The notes under the pieces are model-generated. The model did not search any database, was not told the DNA's origin, and saw only the letters and a program-made list of their open reading frames with translations. A DNA stretch of 6,586 nt from NCBI GenBank assembly GCA_900313545.1, contig OMRS01000316.1, positions 1 through 6,586 of the forward strand, written 5' to 3'. This stretch comes from an uncultured Eubacteriales bacterium. Lineage in GTDB: Bacteria > Bacillota_A > Clostridia > Christensenellales > Aristaeellaceae. Of the stretch, positions 1 to 5,940 are shown piece after piece; the stretch's first letter is position 1; each line of letters begins with the position of its first letter. A program made the position numbers and the translations under genes.

Positions 1-902
1 ATCATGTCGTAGCGCTTGGGATCAAAGAAGGTGCTCTGCACCAGCTTGCCGGCGGTTTCCGGCGTGCCCACCTCGCCGGGGCGCAGGCGCCGGTAGATGT
101 CCATGAGGCCCGACTCGATGCTCTTGACGTGGCGGGCATCGGCGTTGCTGGCGGTGGCCCGGGTGCCGTCCTCGGAGCCGTCCTTCTTCATGGTGGCCTC
201 GAGCTTCTCGTCCTCGCCCAGCAGCTCGGTGATCTGCTCGTCCGTCCCGAAGCCCAGCGCGCGCAGCAGGCTGGTGACCGGCAGCTTCCTCGCCCGGTCC
301 ACACGGACCCAGATCACGTCGTTGGCGTCGATCTCGTACTCCAGCCACGCGCCCCTGCTGGGGATCACCTGGGCGTCAAACAGGTGCTTGCCGGCCTTGT
401 CGATGGACTCCCTGAAATAGACGCCCGGGGAGCGCACCAGCTGGCTGACGATCACGCGCTCGCCGCCGTTGACGATGAAGGTGCCGTGCTCGGTCATCAG
501 GGGGAAGTCGCCCATGAAGATGTCATGGTCCTTCACCTCTCCGGTCTCGTTGTTGGTCAGACGGGCCTTGACCTTGAGCGCCGCGGCGTAGGTCATGTCC
601 CTCTCCCGGCATTCGGCGATGGTGTTCTTCGGTTCCTTGTCCAGCTGATAGTCCACAAACTCAAGCTTCAGATTGCCGTTGAAATCGGTAATCGGCGAAA
701 CGTCCCTGAGCACCTCCCGAAGGTCCTCCTTCAGAAAGCGCTCATATGAGTTCTTCTGCACCTCAATCAGATCCGGCATGTCCACCACTTCTTCGATTCG
801 GGCGAAACTCTTTCGGATCCTGCTCTTGCCCATGTGTACATCGTGTACCCCGACATACTTCATGATCTCAGCTTCTTCGCGTTCGTCGCGGAAATTCACC
901 AT
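1..902 (-). CDS. rpoB: RNA polymerase beta subunit, N-terminal part (runs off left edge)
   Basis: Encodes the beta subunit of DNA-directed RNA polymerase, part of the catalytic core. Exactly 300 codons lie in the window; the remaining roughly three quarters of the protein (including the main rifampicin region and catalytic parts) is beyond position 1. Recognisable family blocks are [15 protein letters not shown] (42-56), [16 protein letters not shown] (140-155), RSPGVYF (157-163), [13 protein letters not shown] (180-192) and RRLRPGE (271-277), i.e. the protrusion and start of the lobe domain. The frame is open with no disruption. I chose the ATG at 902 (MVNFRDER) over the in-frame ATG at 911, because the AAGGGG Shine-Dalgarno at 914-919 is 11 nt from the former but only 2 nt from the latter. 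It has its own promoter about 150 nt upstream. The first 60 codons or so are near 50% GC, while later codons reach 65-70%. The upstream same-strand neighbour is not rplL. Confidence 0.97.
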   Translation of the reverse strand, partial: MVNFRDEREEAEIMKYVGVHDVHMGKSRIRKSFARIEEVVDMPDLIEVQKNSYERFLKEDLREVLRDVSPITDFNGNLKLEFVDYQLDKEPKNTIAECRERDMTYAAALKVKARLTNNETGEVKDHDIFMGDFPLMTEHGTFIVNGGERVIVSQLVRSPGVYFRESIDKAGKHLFDAQVIPSRGAWLEYEIDANDVIWVRVDRARKLPVTSLLRALGFGTDEQITELLGEDEKLEATMKKDGSEDGTRATASNADARHVKSIESGLMDIYRRLRPGEVGTPETAGKLVQSTFFDPKRYDM

Positions 903-909
903 GAATGCC

Positions 910-919
910 ATCACCCCTT
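910..919 (-). promoter_or_regulatory. Ribosome binding site of rpoB
   Basis: On the minus strand this reads AAGGGGTGAT, one base short of the full anti-Shine-Dalgarno complement AAGGAGGTGAT. It overlaps the first possible ATG (909-911), so initiation at the second ATG (900-902) is more plausible. Confidence 0.7.
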
Positions 920-932
920 ACTTTCCTGATCT

Positions 933-947
933 CGCGGTGTCACCGCG
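933..947 (-). repeat. Perfect inverted repeat in the rpoB leader
   Basis: CGCGGTG (933-939), one central base, then CACCGCG (941-947). As minus-strand RNA it can form a five- to six-base-pair GC hairpin about 13 nt upstream of the Shine-Dalgarno. There is no U-tract after it, so it is not an intrinsic terminator. It could be an mRNA-stabilising or translation-modulating stem, or a protein operator; the sequence does not decide. Confidence 0.5.
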
Positions 948-1040
948 GAATCAAAAAACTTTTCAGTCCCATTGTCAAAACCGCAAAAGAGATGTAAAAT
1001 ACCCTCTGCAAATAAAGATTCAGGGCGCAAAAAACCTATT

Positions 1041-1056
1041 TTGCATATTAATGCAA
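1041..1056. repeat. AT-rich palindrome at the rpoB transcription start region
   Basis: TTGCAT (1041-1046), ATTA, ATGCAA (1051-1056) is a perfect inverted repeat. It lies just downstream of the -10 box, about where transcription should begin (near 1056). A dimeric regulator could bind here, or the first bases of the mRNA could fold into a weak hairpin. Low information content means chance is possible. Confidence 0.35.
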
Positions 1057-1062
1057 TATAGT

Positions 1063-1100
1063 ATTCTATCCGATTAATAAAGCCCTGTCAACATTTTTTT
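1063..1100 (-). promoter_or_regulatory. Sigma-A promoter of rpoB with UP-element-like A-tract
   Basis: On the minus strand: -35 TTGACA (1086-1091, perfect), a 17-bp spacer, -10 TAGAAT (1063-1068, 5/6). Seven consecutive A residues (1094-1100) lie two bases upstream of the -35, centred near -41, where an UP element contacts the alpha subunit C-terminal domain. The predicted start near 1056 gives a leader of about 150 nt. This is among the strongest-looking promoters in the window, as expected for rpoB when it is not transcribed from an upstream ribosomal-protein promoter. Confidence 0.85.
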
Positions 1101-1110
1101 CTGATCCTTC

Positions 1111-1134
1111 CGGCCGCCTGGCGGCCGTTTTTTT
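1111..1134 (+). terminator. Rho-independent terminator-like hairpin, plus orientation
   Basis: CGGCCG (1111-1116), loop CCTGG, CGGCCG (1122-1127), then seven T residues (1128-1134). This is a good intrinsic terminator shape reading rightward. No plus-strand gene lies to its left in the window, since rpoB is on the other strand. On the minus strand the stem is not followed by T residues, so it would not terminate the argS unit. Confidence 0.55.
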
Positions 1135-1214
1135 GCGTCCTTCCGGCGCCCCCTTCCCTCCGGGATCGGCGTTTTTCCTGTTTTTTCAAGGTTTTTTGGC
1201 ATCACGGCAGTGCG

Positions 1215-1232
1215 CGCCGCGGCCCCGCGGCG
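1215..1232. repeat. GC-rich inverted repeat
   Basis: CGCCGCGG (1215-1222), CC, CCGCGGCG (1225-1232). The arms are perfectly complementary. No T-tract follows on either strand, so it is not a standard terminator. Function unknown; possibly only a by-product of high GC. Confidence 0.4.
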
Positions 1233-1255
1233 GCCGGCTTTCCCCTTCCGAAACG

Positions 1256-1299
1256 AAAAAAAACCCGCCGGACATGCACCCCTGTGCATGTCCGGCGGG
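1256..1299 (-). terminator. Strong intrinsic terminator of the argS unit
   Basis: Arms at 1264-1279 and 1284-1299 pair perfectly (16 bp, four-base loop). They are followed on the minus strand by eight T residues (complement of the A run 1256-1263). It begins 14 bases after the stop codon of the 170-aa gene. The plus strand also has six T residues after the stem (1301-1306), so it may act in both directions. Confidence 0.93.
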
Positions 1300-1313
1300 A
1301 TTTTTTAAACTTT

Positions 1314-1826
1314 CTATCCGCCCGCGTCGCCGCTCTGGCGGCTGCCGATGCGGGAATGGACCCCCAGCCAGTAGAGGGACTGGCCCCCCGGGTCCTCCCC
1401 GCCAATCTCCAGCAGGTAGCAGAAATCCCCCAGGACGGCGACGATGCACCTGCGCTCCCCGGAGGTGAGGCAGTCCGCCTGGAGGTCCGCAATCTGGTAC
1501 CCCTCCACCATCTGGGCCCGCCAGGCGCCGGCCAGGCGGGTCAGATAGACCCGGGAGGAGGCGCTCAGGGCCAGAACCTCCCGGCCGTCCTGCAGCCGGT
1601 AGCGCCGCTCCACCACCTGGACCGGGGCGCCGTCCACCTCGAGCGTCTGCCGGTTCTCGGCTTCCAGCTGCGCCCCCTCCACGGAGAGGGTCCAGGCCCC
1701 AAAGTCCCCCGGGGTCTCCTCCTCCTGGCGGTCGTTCCAGACCACGACGGCATACAGGGCCAGGGCGCCGGCCGCGCAGACGGCCAGGAAAAACAGGGTC
1801 GCCGCCAGGGCCCCCAGCTTCTTCAC
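1314..1826 (-). CDS. Hypothetical membrane-anchored protein, 170 aa
   Basis: I do not recognise a named family. The start is a GTG whose last two bases are shared with the TGA stop of the upstream ATPase gene (GTGA, 4-nt overlap), implying translational coupling. Residues 1-3 are MKK, then residues 4-30 are a continuous hydrophobic stretch (LGALAATLFFLAVC...ALYAVVVW). This is a single membrane anchor or uncleaved signal, with the rest probably outside the membrane. The remaining 140 residues are soluble and alternate in a beta-like way. Acidic and aromatic residues are frequent, and three cysteines sit at 119, 127 and 136. The Cys at 17 is not in a good lipobox (LAVC has Val before Cys), so a lipoprotein is unlikely. 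It is the last gene before a strong terminator. Function unknown; co-transcription suggests, but does not prove, a link with the ATPase. Confidence 0.8.
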   Translation of the reverse strand: MKKLGALAATLFFLAVCAAGALALYAVVVWNDRQEEETPGDFGAWTLSVEGAQLEAENRQTLEVDGAPVQVVERRYRLQDGREVLALSASSRVYLTRLAGAWRAQMVEGYQIADLQADCLTSGERRCIVAVLGDFCYLLEIGGEDPGGQSLYWLGVHSRIGSRQSGDAGG

Positions 1827-3148
1827 GGCGCCTCATCCCCGGAGGCGGCCTCCGCGGCGCTACTGCGCAGCTCCACCTCCAGGGCGTCCACGAACTGCCG
1901 GGCCACCCGCGGGGAGCGCCCGCTGTGGGTCATGGAGAAGGTGCGGGCCCGCTCGTCAAAGTTGTCGGGCGCTTCCAGCCCGCGCATGGCCAGGATGTCC
2001 CGGGCGATGGCGAAGTAGGTCTCCATGTCCGGCTCGGTAAAGGTCAGCCGGATGTCAAAGCGGTCCGCCAGGGAGAATTTCTCCTCGAGGGTGTCCCGGG
2101 TATTGACGTCGTCCTCCCGCTCCGAGAAGCGCTGGCGCACGATGTTCCTGCGGTTGCTGGTGGCGTACACCACCACGTTCTCCGGCCTGGCCTCCAGTCC
2201 GCCCTCCAGCACGGTCTTGAGGGCCGTGTACTCCGGGCAGCTGTCGTTGAAGGCCAGGTCGTCCACGAAGACGATGAAGCGGCAGGGCTGGGACCTGAGC
2301 AGGGAGAACAGCTCCTGCAGGTGCGTCAGGTGCTGGGGCTGGACCTCCACGATGCGCAGCCCCTCGGACCAGTACTGCTGCAGCAGCGCCTTGACCGTGG
2401 CGGACTTGCCGGTGCCCTTGTCCCCGTACAGAAGGACGTTCCCGGCATGCTGCCCGGCCAGAAGTCTGCGGGTGTTCTCCTCCAGCACGCCCCGCTGGCG
2501 CTCGTAGCGCACCAGCTCGGACAGGCGGATGGGGTCCGGGCGCTCCACGCCCCGCAGTCCCTGGGGCGCGTCGGCGCTGACGCCGACATAGGTGGCCGCC
2601 GGGTACCGGGCGAACAGGCCGGTGCCCTGGGTGGCGAAAAAGCGGATCACCTCATCGGTCCCGTTGCGGGAGAGCATGCTCAGGTGGGTGCGCGGGTCCG
2701 GGGTCTCCTCCCCCAGCATGGGCTCCCACACCGGCAGGCGCACCGCGTGCTGTCCCGGCATTCCCGCCCGCTCGCACAGCAGCAGGAACATGGCCGGCTC
2801 GATGCCGGTGAGCTTTCCCAGGGTTTCCAGGTCGTGTCCCATGGCGCTCAGGACGCTGTAGGGGATCTTTTCCCTGCCCGAGCAGAGCCTGGCCACCGGC
2901 GTCTCGCAAAAGAGGATCTCATCCAGCGCCTGACGGGCAAAGCCTCCCCGTCCCCGGGAGACGGCCTCCAGCCAGGCGTTGTAGGCGGTGCAGTAGGCCA
3001 GGGTCAGCTTCTCCTCGTCGGAGCGGTCGTCCACGCACGCGCAGCACAGGTTCACCAGCGCGGAGATGGCCGGGTTGTCCAGCACGTGCCGCAGGGCCGT
3101 CATGCAGCTCAGATCCAGCAGCAGGGTTCTCAGATCGTCAAGATTCAA
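1823..3148 (-). CDS. AAA+ ATPase, DUF815-type ATP-binding protein, 441 aa
   Basis: A cytoplasmic P-loop ATPase of unknown client. Visible motifs: Walker A GDKGTGKS (242-249), Walker B FIVFVDDL (291-298), a sensor-1-like YATSN (328-332), SLADRFD (359-365) and a sensor-2-like SGRSPRVARQF (409-419). This set, particularly LLYGDKGTGKS with FVDDLAF, matches my memory of the DUF815 (PF05673) family. The first 200 residues or so form a mainly helical, cysteine-rich region (five Cys before residue 55) without a motif I recognise. The start is TTG at 3146-3148, fixed by a perfect GGAGGTGA seven bases upstream of it; no ATG lies near that site. It starts 16 nt after the argS stop and overlaps the next gene by 4 nt, so it sits in the middle of an operon. 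No catalytic residue appears missing. The family is secure; the biological role is not known to me. Confidence 0.9.
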   Translation of the reverse strand: MNLDDLRTLLLDLSCMTALRHVLDNPAISALVNLCCACVDDRSDEEKLTLAYCTAYNAWLEAVSRGRGGFARQALDEILFCETPVARLCSGREKIPYSVLSAMGHDLETLGKLTGIEPAMFLLLCERAGMPGQHAVRLPVWEPMLGEETPDPRTHLSMLSRNGTDEVIRFFATQGTGLFARYPAATYVGVSADAPQGLRGVERPDPIRLSELVRYERQRGVLEENTRRLLAGQHAGNVLLYGDKGTGKSATVKALLQQYWSEGLRIVEVQPQHLTHLQELFSLLRSQPCRFIVFVDDLAFNDSCPEYTALKTVLEGGLEARPENVVVYATSNRRNIVRQRFSEREDDVNTRDTLEEKFSLADRFDIRLTFTEPDMETYFAIARDILAMRGLEAPDNFDERARTFSMTHSGRSPRVARQFVDALEVELRSSAAEAASGDEAP

Positions 3149-3152
3149 GGAT

Positions 3153-3160
3153 TCACCTCC
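3153..3160 (-). promoter_or_regulatory. Ribosome binding site fixing a TTG start (ATPase gene)
   Basis: GGAGGTGA on the minus strand, with seven bases between the GGAGG core and the TTG at 3146-3148. It lies in the 16-nt gap after the argS TAA. This perfect site is the reason to accept TTG initiation. Confidence 0.88.
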
Positions 3161-3164
3161 ATAG

Positions 3165-4904
3165 TTACATCCGTTCAGGCGCTTCCACGCCGATCAGCCA
3201 CAGGCCGGTGCGGATCACGTCCCGCACCGCGCGGGTCAGGCGGACGCGGGCGGCGGTGGCGCCGGGCCGGTCCTCCTCCATGATCCGGTGCTCAAAATAA
3301 TACTTGTTGTAGGCCTGGGCCAGCTGGGTGGTGTGCCGGGTGATCAGGGAGGGTTCGTTCTGGAGCCTGGCCTTGCCCACCACCTCCGGGAACAGGGCCA
3401 GGGCCTTCAGGACCTCATTGGCCTCGTCGTCGCAGACGGCCTCATACTCCGGCGCCGCCGCCTCAAATCCGGCGGCCTTTCGCAGCACCGAGCAGCAGCG
3501 CGCATGGGTGTACTGGACATAGGGGCCGGTTTCCCCGTCAAAGTTCAGCGCCCGGTCCCAGTGGAAGTCGATGTCCTTCATCCGGTCGTTGTGCAGGTCG
3601 AAGTAGACCACCGCGCCCACGCCCACCTGGCGGGCCACCGTCTCCTTGTCCTCAAGGTTCGGGCTCTTCTCGTCGATGATCTCCCGGGCCTTTTCCACCG
3701 CCCGCCTGAGCAGGTCCTCCAGATAGACCACGTACCCCTCGCGGGTGGACAGCGCCCTTCCCTCATAGCTGACCATGCCGAAGGCCACGTGCTCCATGCC
3801 CCTGGCCCACTCATGGCCCATGAGCTCCAGGATCGCGAAGAGCTGCCTGAAATGCAGGGTCTGCTGGTAGGCCACCACATAGAGGCTCTTTTCAAAATCA
3901 TAGGTCCTGTGGCGGTACAGGGCCGCAGCCAGGTCCCGGGTCATGTACAGCGTGGCGCCGTCGCTGCGCAGCACCAGCGCCGGGGGCATTTTGCTGCGCT
4001 CGTCGCTCTCGGGGAAATGGTGGGAAAAGTCCACCACCTGGGCGCCCTCGGAGGTCTCAAGCAGCCCCTTGTCCCGGAGCTCCTGCACCACCGCGTCCAT
4101 CTTGTCGTTGTAGAAGCTCTCCCCGGCGTAGGAGTCAAAGGACACGCCCAGCAGGTCATAGACCCGGGCGGCATCCTCCAGGGTGACCTTCTTGAACCAG
4201 GAGAACACCTCCAGCGCCTCCGGGTCCCCGTCCTCGATGCGCTTGAACCAGGCCCGTCCCTCGTCCTCCAGGGAAGGGTCCTTCTCCGCCTCCTGGTGGA
4301 AGCGCACGTACAGGTCCACCATGGCCTGCACGCCGCCCTTTTCCACCTCCTCGCGGCTGCCCCAGCGCTTGAAGGCGCAGATCATCTTGCCGAACTGGGT
4401 CCCCCAGTCGCCCAGATGGTTGATCCCCACGGTCCGGTACCCGCAGAAGTCGTAGATCCTGCGCAGGCTGTGGCCGATCATGGTGGTGGACAGGTGCCCG
4501 ATGTGGAAGCGCTTGGCGATGTTGATGGACGAGTAGTCAAGGCACACGGTCTTTCCCTCGCCCGCGCGGCTCGCCCCCCAGCGCCCGCCGGCGGAGAGGA
4601 CCGCCTCCACGGTCTCCCTGGCGAAGGCGGAGCGGCGCACATACAGGTTGAGATAGCCGCCCACCACCTCGCATCTTTCCACCAGCTCGTCCTGCAGGCG
4701 GGAGGCCACCTCCCCGGCGATCTTTGCCGGCGCCATGCGCAGGGTCTTTGACAGCCGGAAGCAGGGCATGGCAAAGTCGCCCAGCTTCCGGTCCGGCGGG
4801 ATCTCCAGCATTCCCTGAATCCAGGCGGCATCCAGCTCACACCCGGCAAAGGCCTCCTGCACGGCCCGCTCAAGCGCCCGGGCCATGATCAATTTGATAT
4901 CCAA
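3165..4904 (-). CDS. argS: Arginyl-tRNA synthetase, 579 aa
   Basis: Class I aminoacyl-tRNA synthetase joining arginine to tRNA-Arg in an ATP-dependent reaction in the cytoplasm. Numbering from the TTG at 4904: the N-terminal ArgS-specific domain covers roughly 5-95 (KLGDFAMPCFRLSKTL). The signature SSINIAKRFHIGHL contains the HIGH motif (134-137), and NHLGDWGTQFG (162-172) is diagnostic of ArgS. A degenerate KMSKS loop reads LSTREG (385-390). The C-terminal DALR anticodon-binding domain runs from about YTHARC (465-470) to the typical ending VEAPERM. Length is normal for the family. The start is inferred: AGGGGG at 4913-4918 sits eight bases before TTG 4902-4904. The longer frame opening at 4952 would begin inside the promoter spacer and cannot be translated from that transcript. 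It is first in a three-gene unit. The leader is about 30 nt, too short for a T-box. Confidence 0.97.
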   Translation of the reverse strand: MDIKLIMARALERAVQEAFAGCELDAAWIQGMLEIPPDRKLGDFAMPCFRLSKTLRMAPAKIAGEVASRLQDELVERCEVVGGYLNLYVRRSAFARETVEAVLSAGGRWGASRAGEGKTVCLDYSSINIAKRFHIGHLSTTMIGHSLRRIYDFCGYRTVGINHLGDWGTQFGKMICAFKRWGSREEVEKGGVQAMVDLYVRFHQEAEKDPSLEDEGRAWFKRIEDGDPEALEVFSWFKKVTLEDAARVYDLLGVSFDSYAGESFYNDKMDAVVQELRDKGLLETSEGAQVVDFSHHFPESDERSKMPPALVLRSDGATLYMTRDLAAALYRHRTYDFEKSLYVVAYQQTLHFRQLFAILELMGHEWARGMEHVAFGMVSYEGRALSTREGYVVYLEDLLRRAVEKAREIIDEKSPNLEDKETVARQVGVGAVVYFDLHNDRMKDIDFHWDRALNFDGETGPYVQYTHARCCSVLRKAAGFEAAAPEYEAVCDDEANEVLKALALFPEVVGKARLQNEPSLITRHTTQLAQAYNKYYFEHRIMEEDRPGATAARVRLTRAVRDVIRTGLWLIGVEAPERM

Positions 4905-4912
4905 CTTGCTTT

Positions 4913-4918
4913 CCCCCT
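4913..4918 (-). promoter_or_regulatory. Ribosome binding site fixing a TTG start (argS)
   Basis: AGGGGG on the minus strand, eight bases before TTG 4902-4904. The nearest in-frame ATG (4884-4886) would be 26 bases away, and its upstream sequence (GATATCAAATTG) lacks a purine-rich site. Confidence 0.7.
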
Positions 4919-4942
4919 GACATTTCTCGCATTTTCGCGCGT

Positions 4943-4971
4943 ATTCTATCAAAAGAACCTTTCCTTGACAA
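4943..4971 (-). promoter_or_regulatory. Sigma-A promoter of the argS unit
   Basis: Minus strand: -35 TTGTCA (4966-4971, 5/6), 17-bp spacer, -10 TAGAAT (4943-4948, 5/6). Predicted start near 4936, giving a leader of about 30 nt. The -10 and its flanks (GATAGAATAC) are identical to those of the rpoB promoter. There is no convincing terminator between the FAH-family gene and this promoter, so some read-through from upstream is possible. Confidence 0.85.
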
Positions 4972-5003
4972 CCGTTCCCCCGCCCCGGATCCTTCCGGGA
5001 GGG

Positions 5004-5873
5004 TCACAGGACGGTGTTTGTGAGGGCGCCGATCTTCTCGATCCAGCACTCCACCACATCCCCGCTCTGCAGGTACCGGGGCGGGTTCATTCCAAGGGCC
5101 ACGCCCCCCGGCGTCCCCGTGGCGATGAGGGTCCCGGCCTCCAGGGTCATGCCCGCACTCAGCTCGCGCACGGCCCCGAGCACCGTCCTCATCATCAGGC
5201 GGGTATTGCTGTGCTGGCGCACCTCGCCGTTGACCCGGCAGCGGATCTCCAGGTTCTGCGCGTCCCCGATCTCGTCGGCCGTCACGATGCACGGCCCGAG
5301 GATGCTGTAGCCGTCAAGGCTTTTTCCCCGGAACCACTGCTTGTGGGCAAACTGCAGGTTCCGGGCGCTCACGTCATTGAAGACGGAATATCCGAAGATG
5401 CACCCTTCATCCACCGGGTCCCCGGGCCCGAGGGTCCGCCCCAGCACCGCCGCCAGCTCCACCTCGTAATCCAGGCTGTCCACAAAGGGGTAGGACGGGA
5501 TGCCCGCTCCCGGGCCGCTCAGAACGGCCGCGCGCTTTGCAAAGTAGACCGTGGCCTCCCTGTGCTCAAAATCCTCCACGAACGCGGTCTCCCGGATGTG
5601 CTCCAGGTAGTTGACCCCCAGGCAGATGATGTCCCCCTGGGGTCTCACAATCGGCGAGAGCACCCGAACCTCCTCGGGGGAAAGGGCCCCCGGCGCGTCC
5701 TCCCGCCGGGACAGGTCCCGCAGCGCCGCGAGGTCCTCCTCCCCGGCGGAGCGGATGAGCTCCTTCATCTCCCGCCAGGGAAACCCCGACGAGGTCAGCG
5801 GGTACAGGCGCCCCCGCGCCCCCTCCACCGCCAGGACAGTCTCACGCCCCGTCTCAATGGTGTACAGCCTCAT
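5004..5873 (-). CDS. Fumarylacetoacetate hydrolase (FAH) family protein, 289 aa
   Basis: A metal-dependent enzyme of the FAH fold, which cleaves or isomerises beta-diketo or 2-oxo-acid compounds (members include acylpyruvases and homoprotocatechuate-pathway isomerases/decarboxylases). The substrate cannot be told from sequence. Numbering from the ATG at 5873: GVNYLEH (86-92) is the conserved entry block. DYEVE (135-139) supplies the two metal-binding glutamates (137, 139), and FNDVSARN supplies the metal aspartate (167). RGKSLDGYSILGP (182-194) and TGTPGGV (252-258) complete the active-site signature. An upstream 70-residue region is the usual variable N-terminus. All key residues are present. 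AAAGGAG six bases before ATG 5871-5873 decides the start over an ATG 13 codons upstream at 5912, which lacks a site. Divergent from the split-barrel gene; 99 nt separate it from the argS start. No companion catabolic genes are visible. Confidence 0.93.
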   Translation of the reverse strand: MRLYTIETGRETVLAVEGARGRLYPLTSSGFPWREMKELIRSAGEEDLAALRDLSRREDAPGALSPEEVRVLSPIVRPQGDIICLGVNYLEHIRETAFVEDFEHREATVYFAKRAAVLSGPGAGIPSYPFVDSLDYEVELAAVLGRTLGPGDPVDEGCIFGYSVFNDVSARNLQFAHKQWFRGKSLDGYSILGPCIVTADEIGDAQNLEIRCRVNGEVRQHSNTRLMMRTVLGAVRELSAGMTLEAGTLIATGTPGGVALGMNPPRYLQSGDVVECWIEKIGALTNTVL

Positions 5874-5878
5874 GCTCT

Positions 5879-5886
5879 TCTCCTTT
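5879..5886 (-). promoter_or_regulatory. Ribosome binding site deciding the FAH-family start
   Basis: AAAGGAGA on the minus strand, GGAG core six bases before ATG 5871-5873. A GC hairpin (5889-5904) ends two bases upstream of it. Confidence 0.8.
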
Positions 5887-5888
5887 CC

Positions 5889-5904
5889 CGCGGGCACCCC
5901 CGCG
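5889..5904 (-). repeat. Hairpin-forming inverted repeat in the FAH-gene leader
   Basis: CGCGGG (5889-5894), four-base loop, CCCGCG (5899-5904). A second small repeat, CCCGG/CCGGG (5913-5924), lies just upstream. They sit immediately before the Shine-Dalgarno without covering it. Effect on translation unknown; may reflect high GC only. Confidence 0.4.
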
Positions 5905-5940
5905 CGCCGCATCCCGGTTCCGGGGACGGCACTCCTGCAG

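Larger units (their letters stand above)
903..1313. other. Intergenic region between rpoB and the argS unit
   Basis: No convincing gene on either strand. From low to high coordinate it holds the rpoB leader, the rpoB promoter, a plus-orientation terminator-like hairpin (1111-1134), a C/G-rich block, three T-tracts (1172-1176, 1181-1186, 1192-1197), an inverted repeat CGCCGCGG/CCGCGGCG (1215-1232), and the terminator of the upstream operon (1256-1299). The part around 950-1100 is distinctly AT-rich against a GC-rich background. Open frames across it have no homology-like features and overlap the terminator stems. Confidence 0.75.

Noticed and set aside
1074..1289. Small minus-strand ORF of 71 codons between rpoB and the argS unit
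   Set aside because: It runs through the operon terminator stem, the A-tracts and the rpoB -35; Lys/Arg/Gly-rich composition, no binding site.
1774..1826. Lipoprotein signal at Cys 17 of the 170-aa protein
   Set aside because: The residues before the cysteine (LAV) do not fit the lipobox, which needs a small residue at -1, and the hydrophobic stretch continues well past it.
1925..3283. Long plus-strand open frame of 452 codons opposite the ATPase gene
   Set aside because: Mirror of the AAA+ ATPase coding strand; rich in His/Gln/Val/Gly/Leu without motifs, and spans the ATPase-argS junction.
3288..4751. Long plus-strand open frame of 487 codons opposite argS
   Set aside because: It lies antisense to a certain argS gene, has no family-like motifs and a low-complexity composition typical of antisense frames in GC-rich DNA, and has no promoter or binding site.
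4905..4942. T-box or other riboswitch controlling argS
   Set aside because: The leader is only about 30 nt between the predicted start and the TTG, far too short for a T-box.
4905..4952. Longer argS N-terminus (16 extra residues with two cysteines) from TTG 4952
   Set aside because: That codon falls within the promoter spacer (-10 at 4943-4948), upstream of the predicted transcript start, and has no binding site.
4972..5003. Terminator between the FAH-family gene and argS
   Set aside because: A five-base CCCGG/CCGGG stem is possible but no T-tract follows on the minus strand.
5874..5912. ATG at 5912 as the start of the FAH-family protein
   Set aside because: No Shine-Dalgarno upstream, and the extra residues (RRAGVPAGKEKS) are encoded by the GC hairpin and binding site of the better start at 5873.
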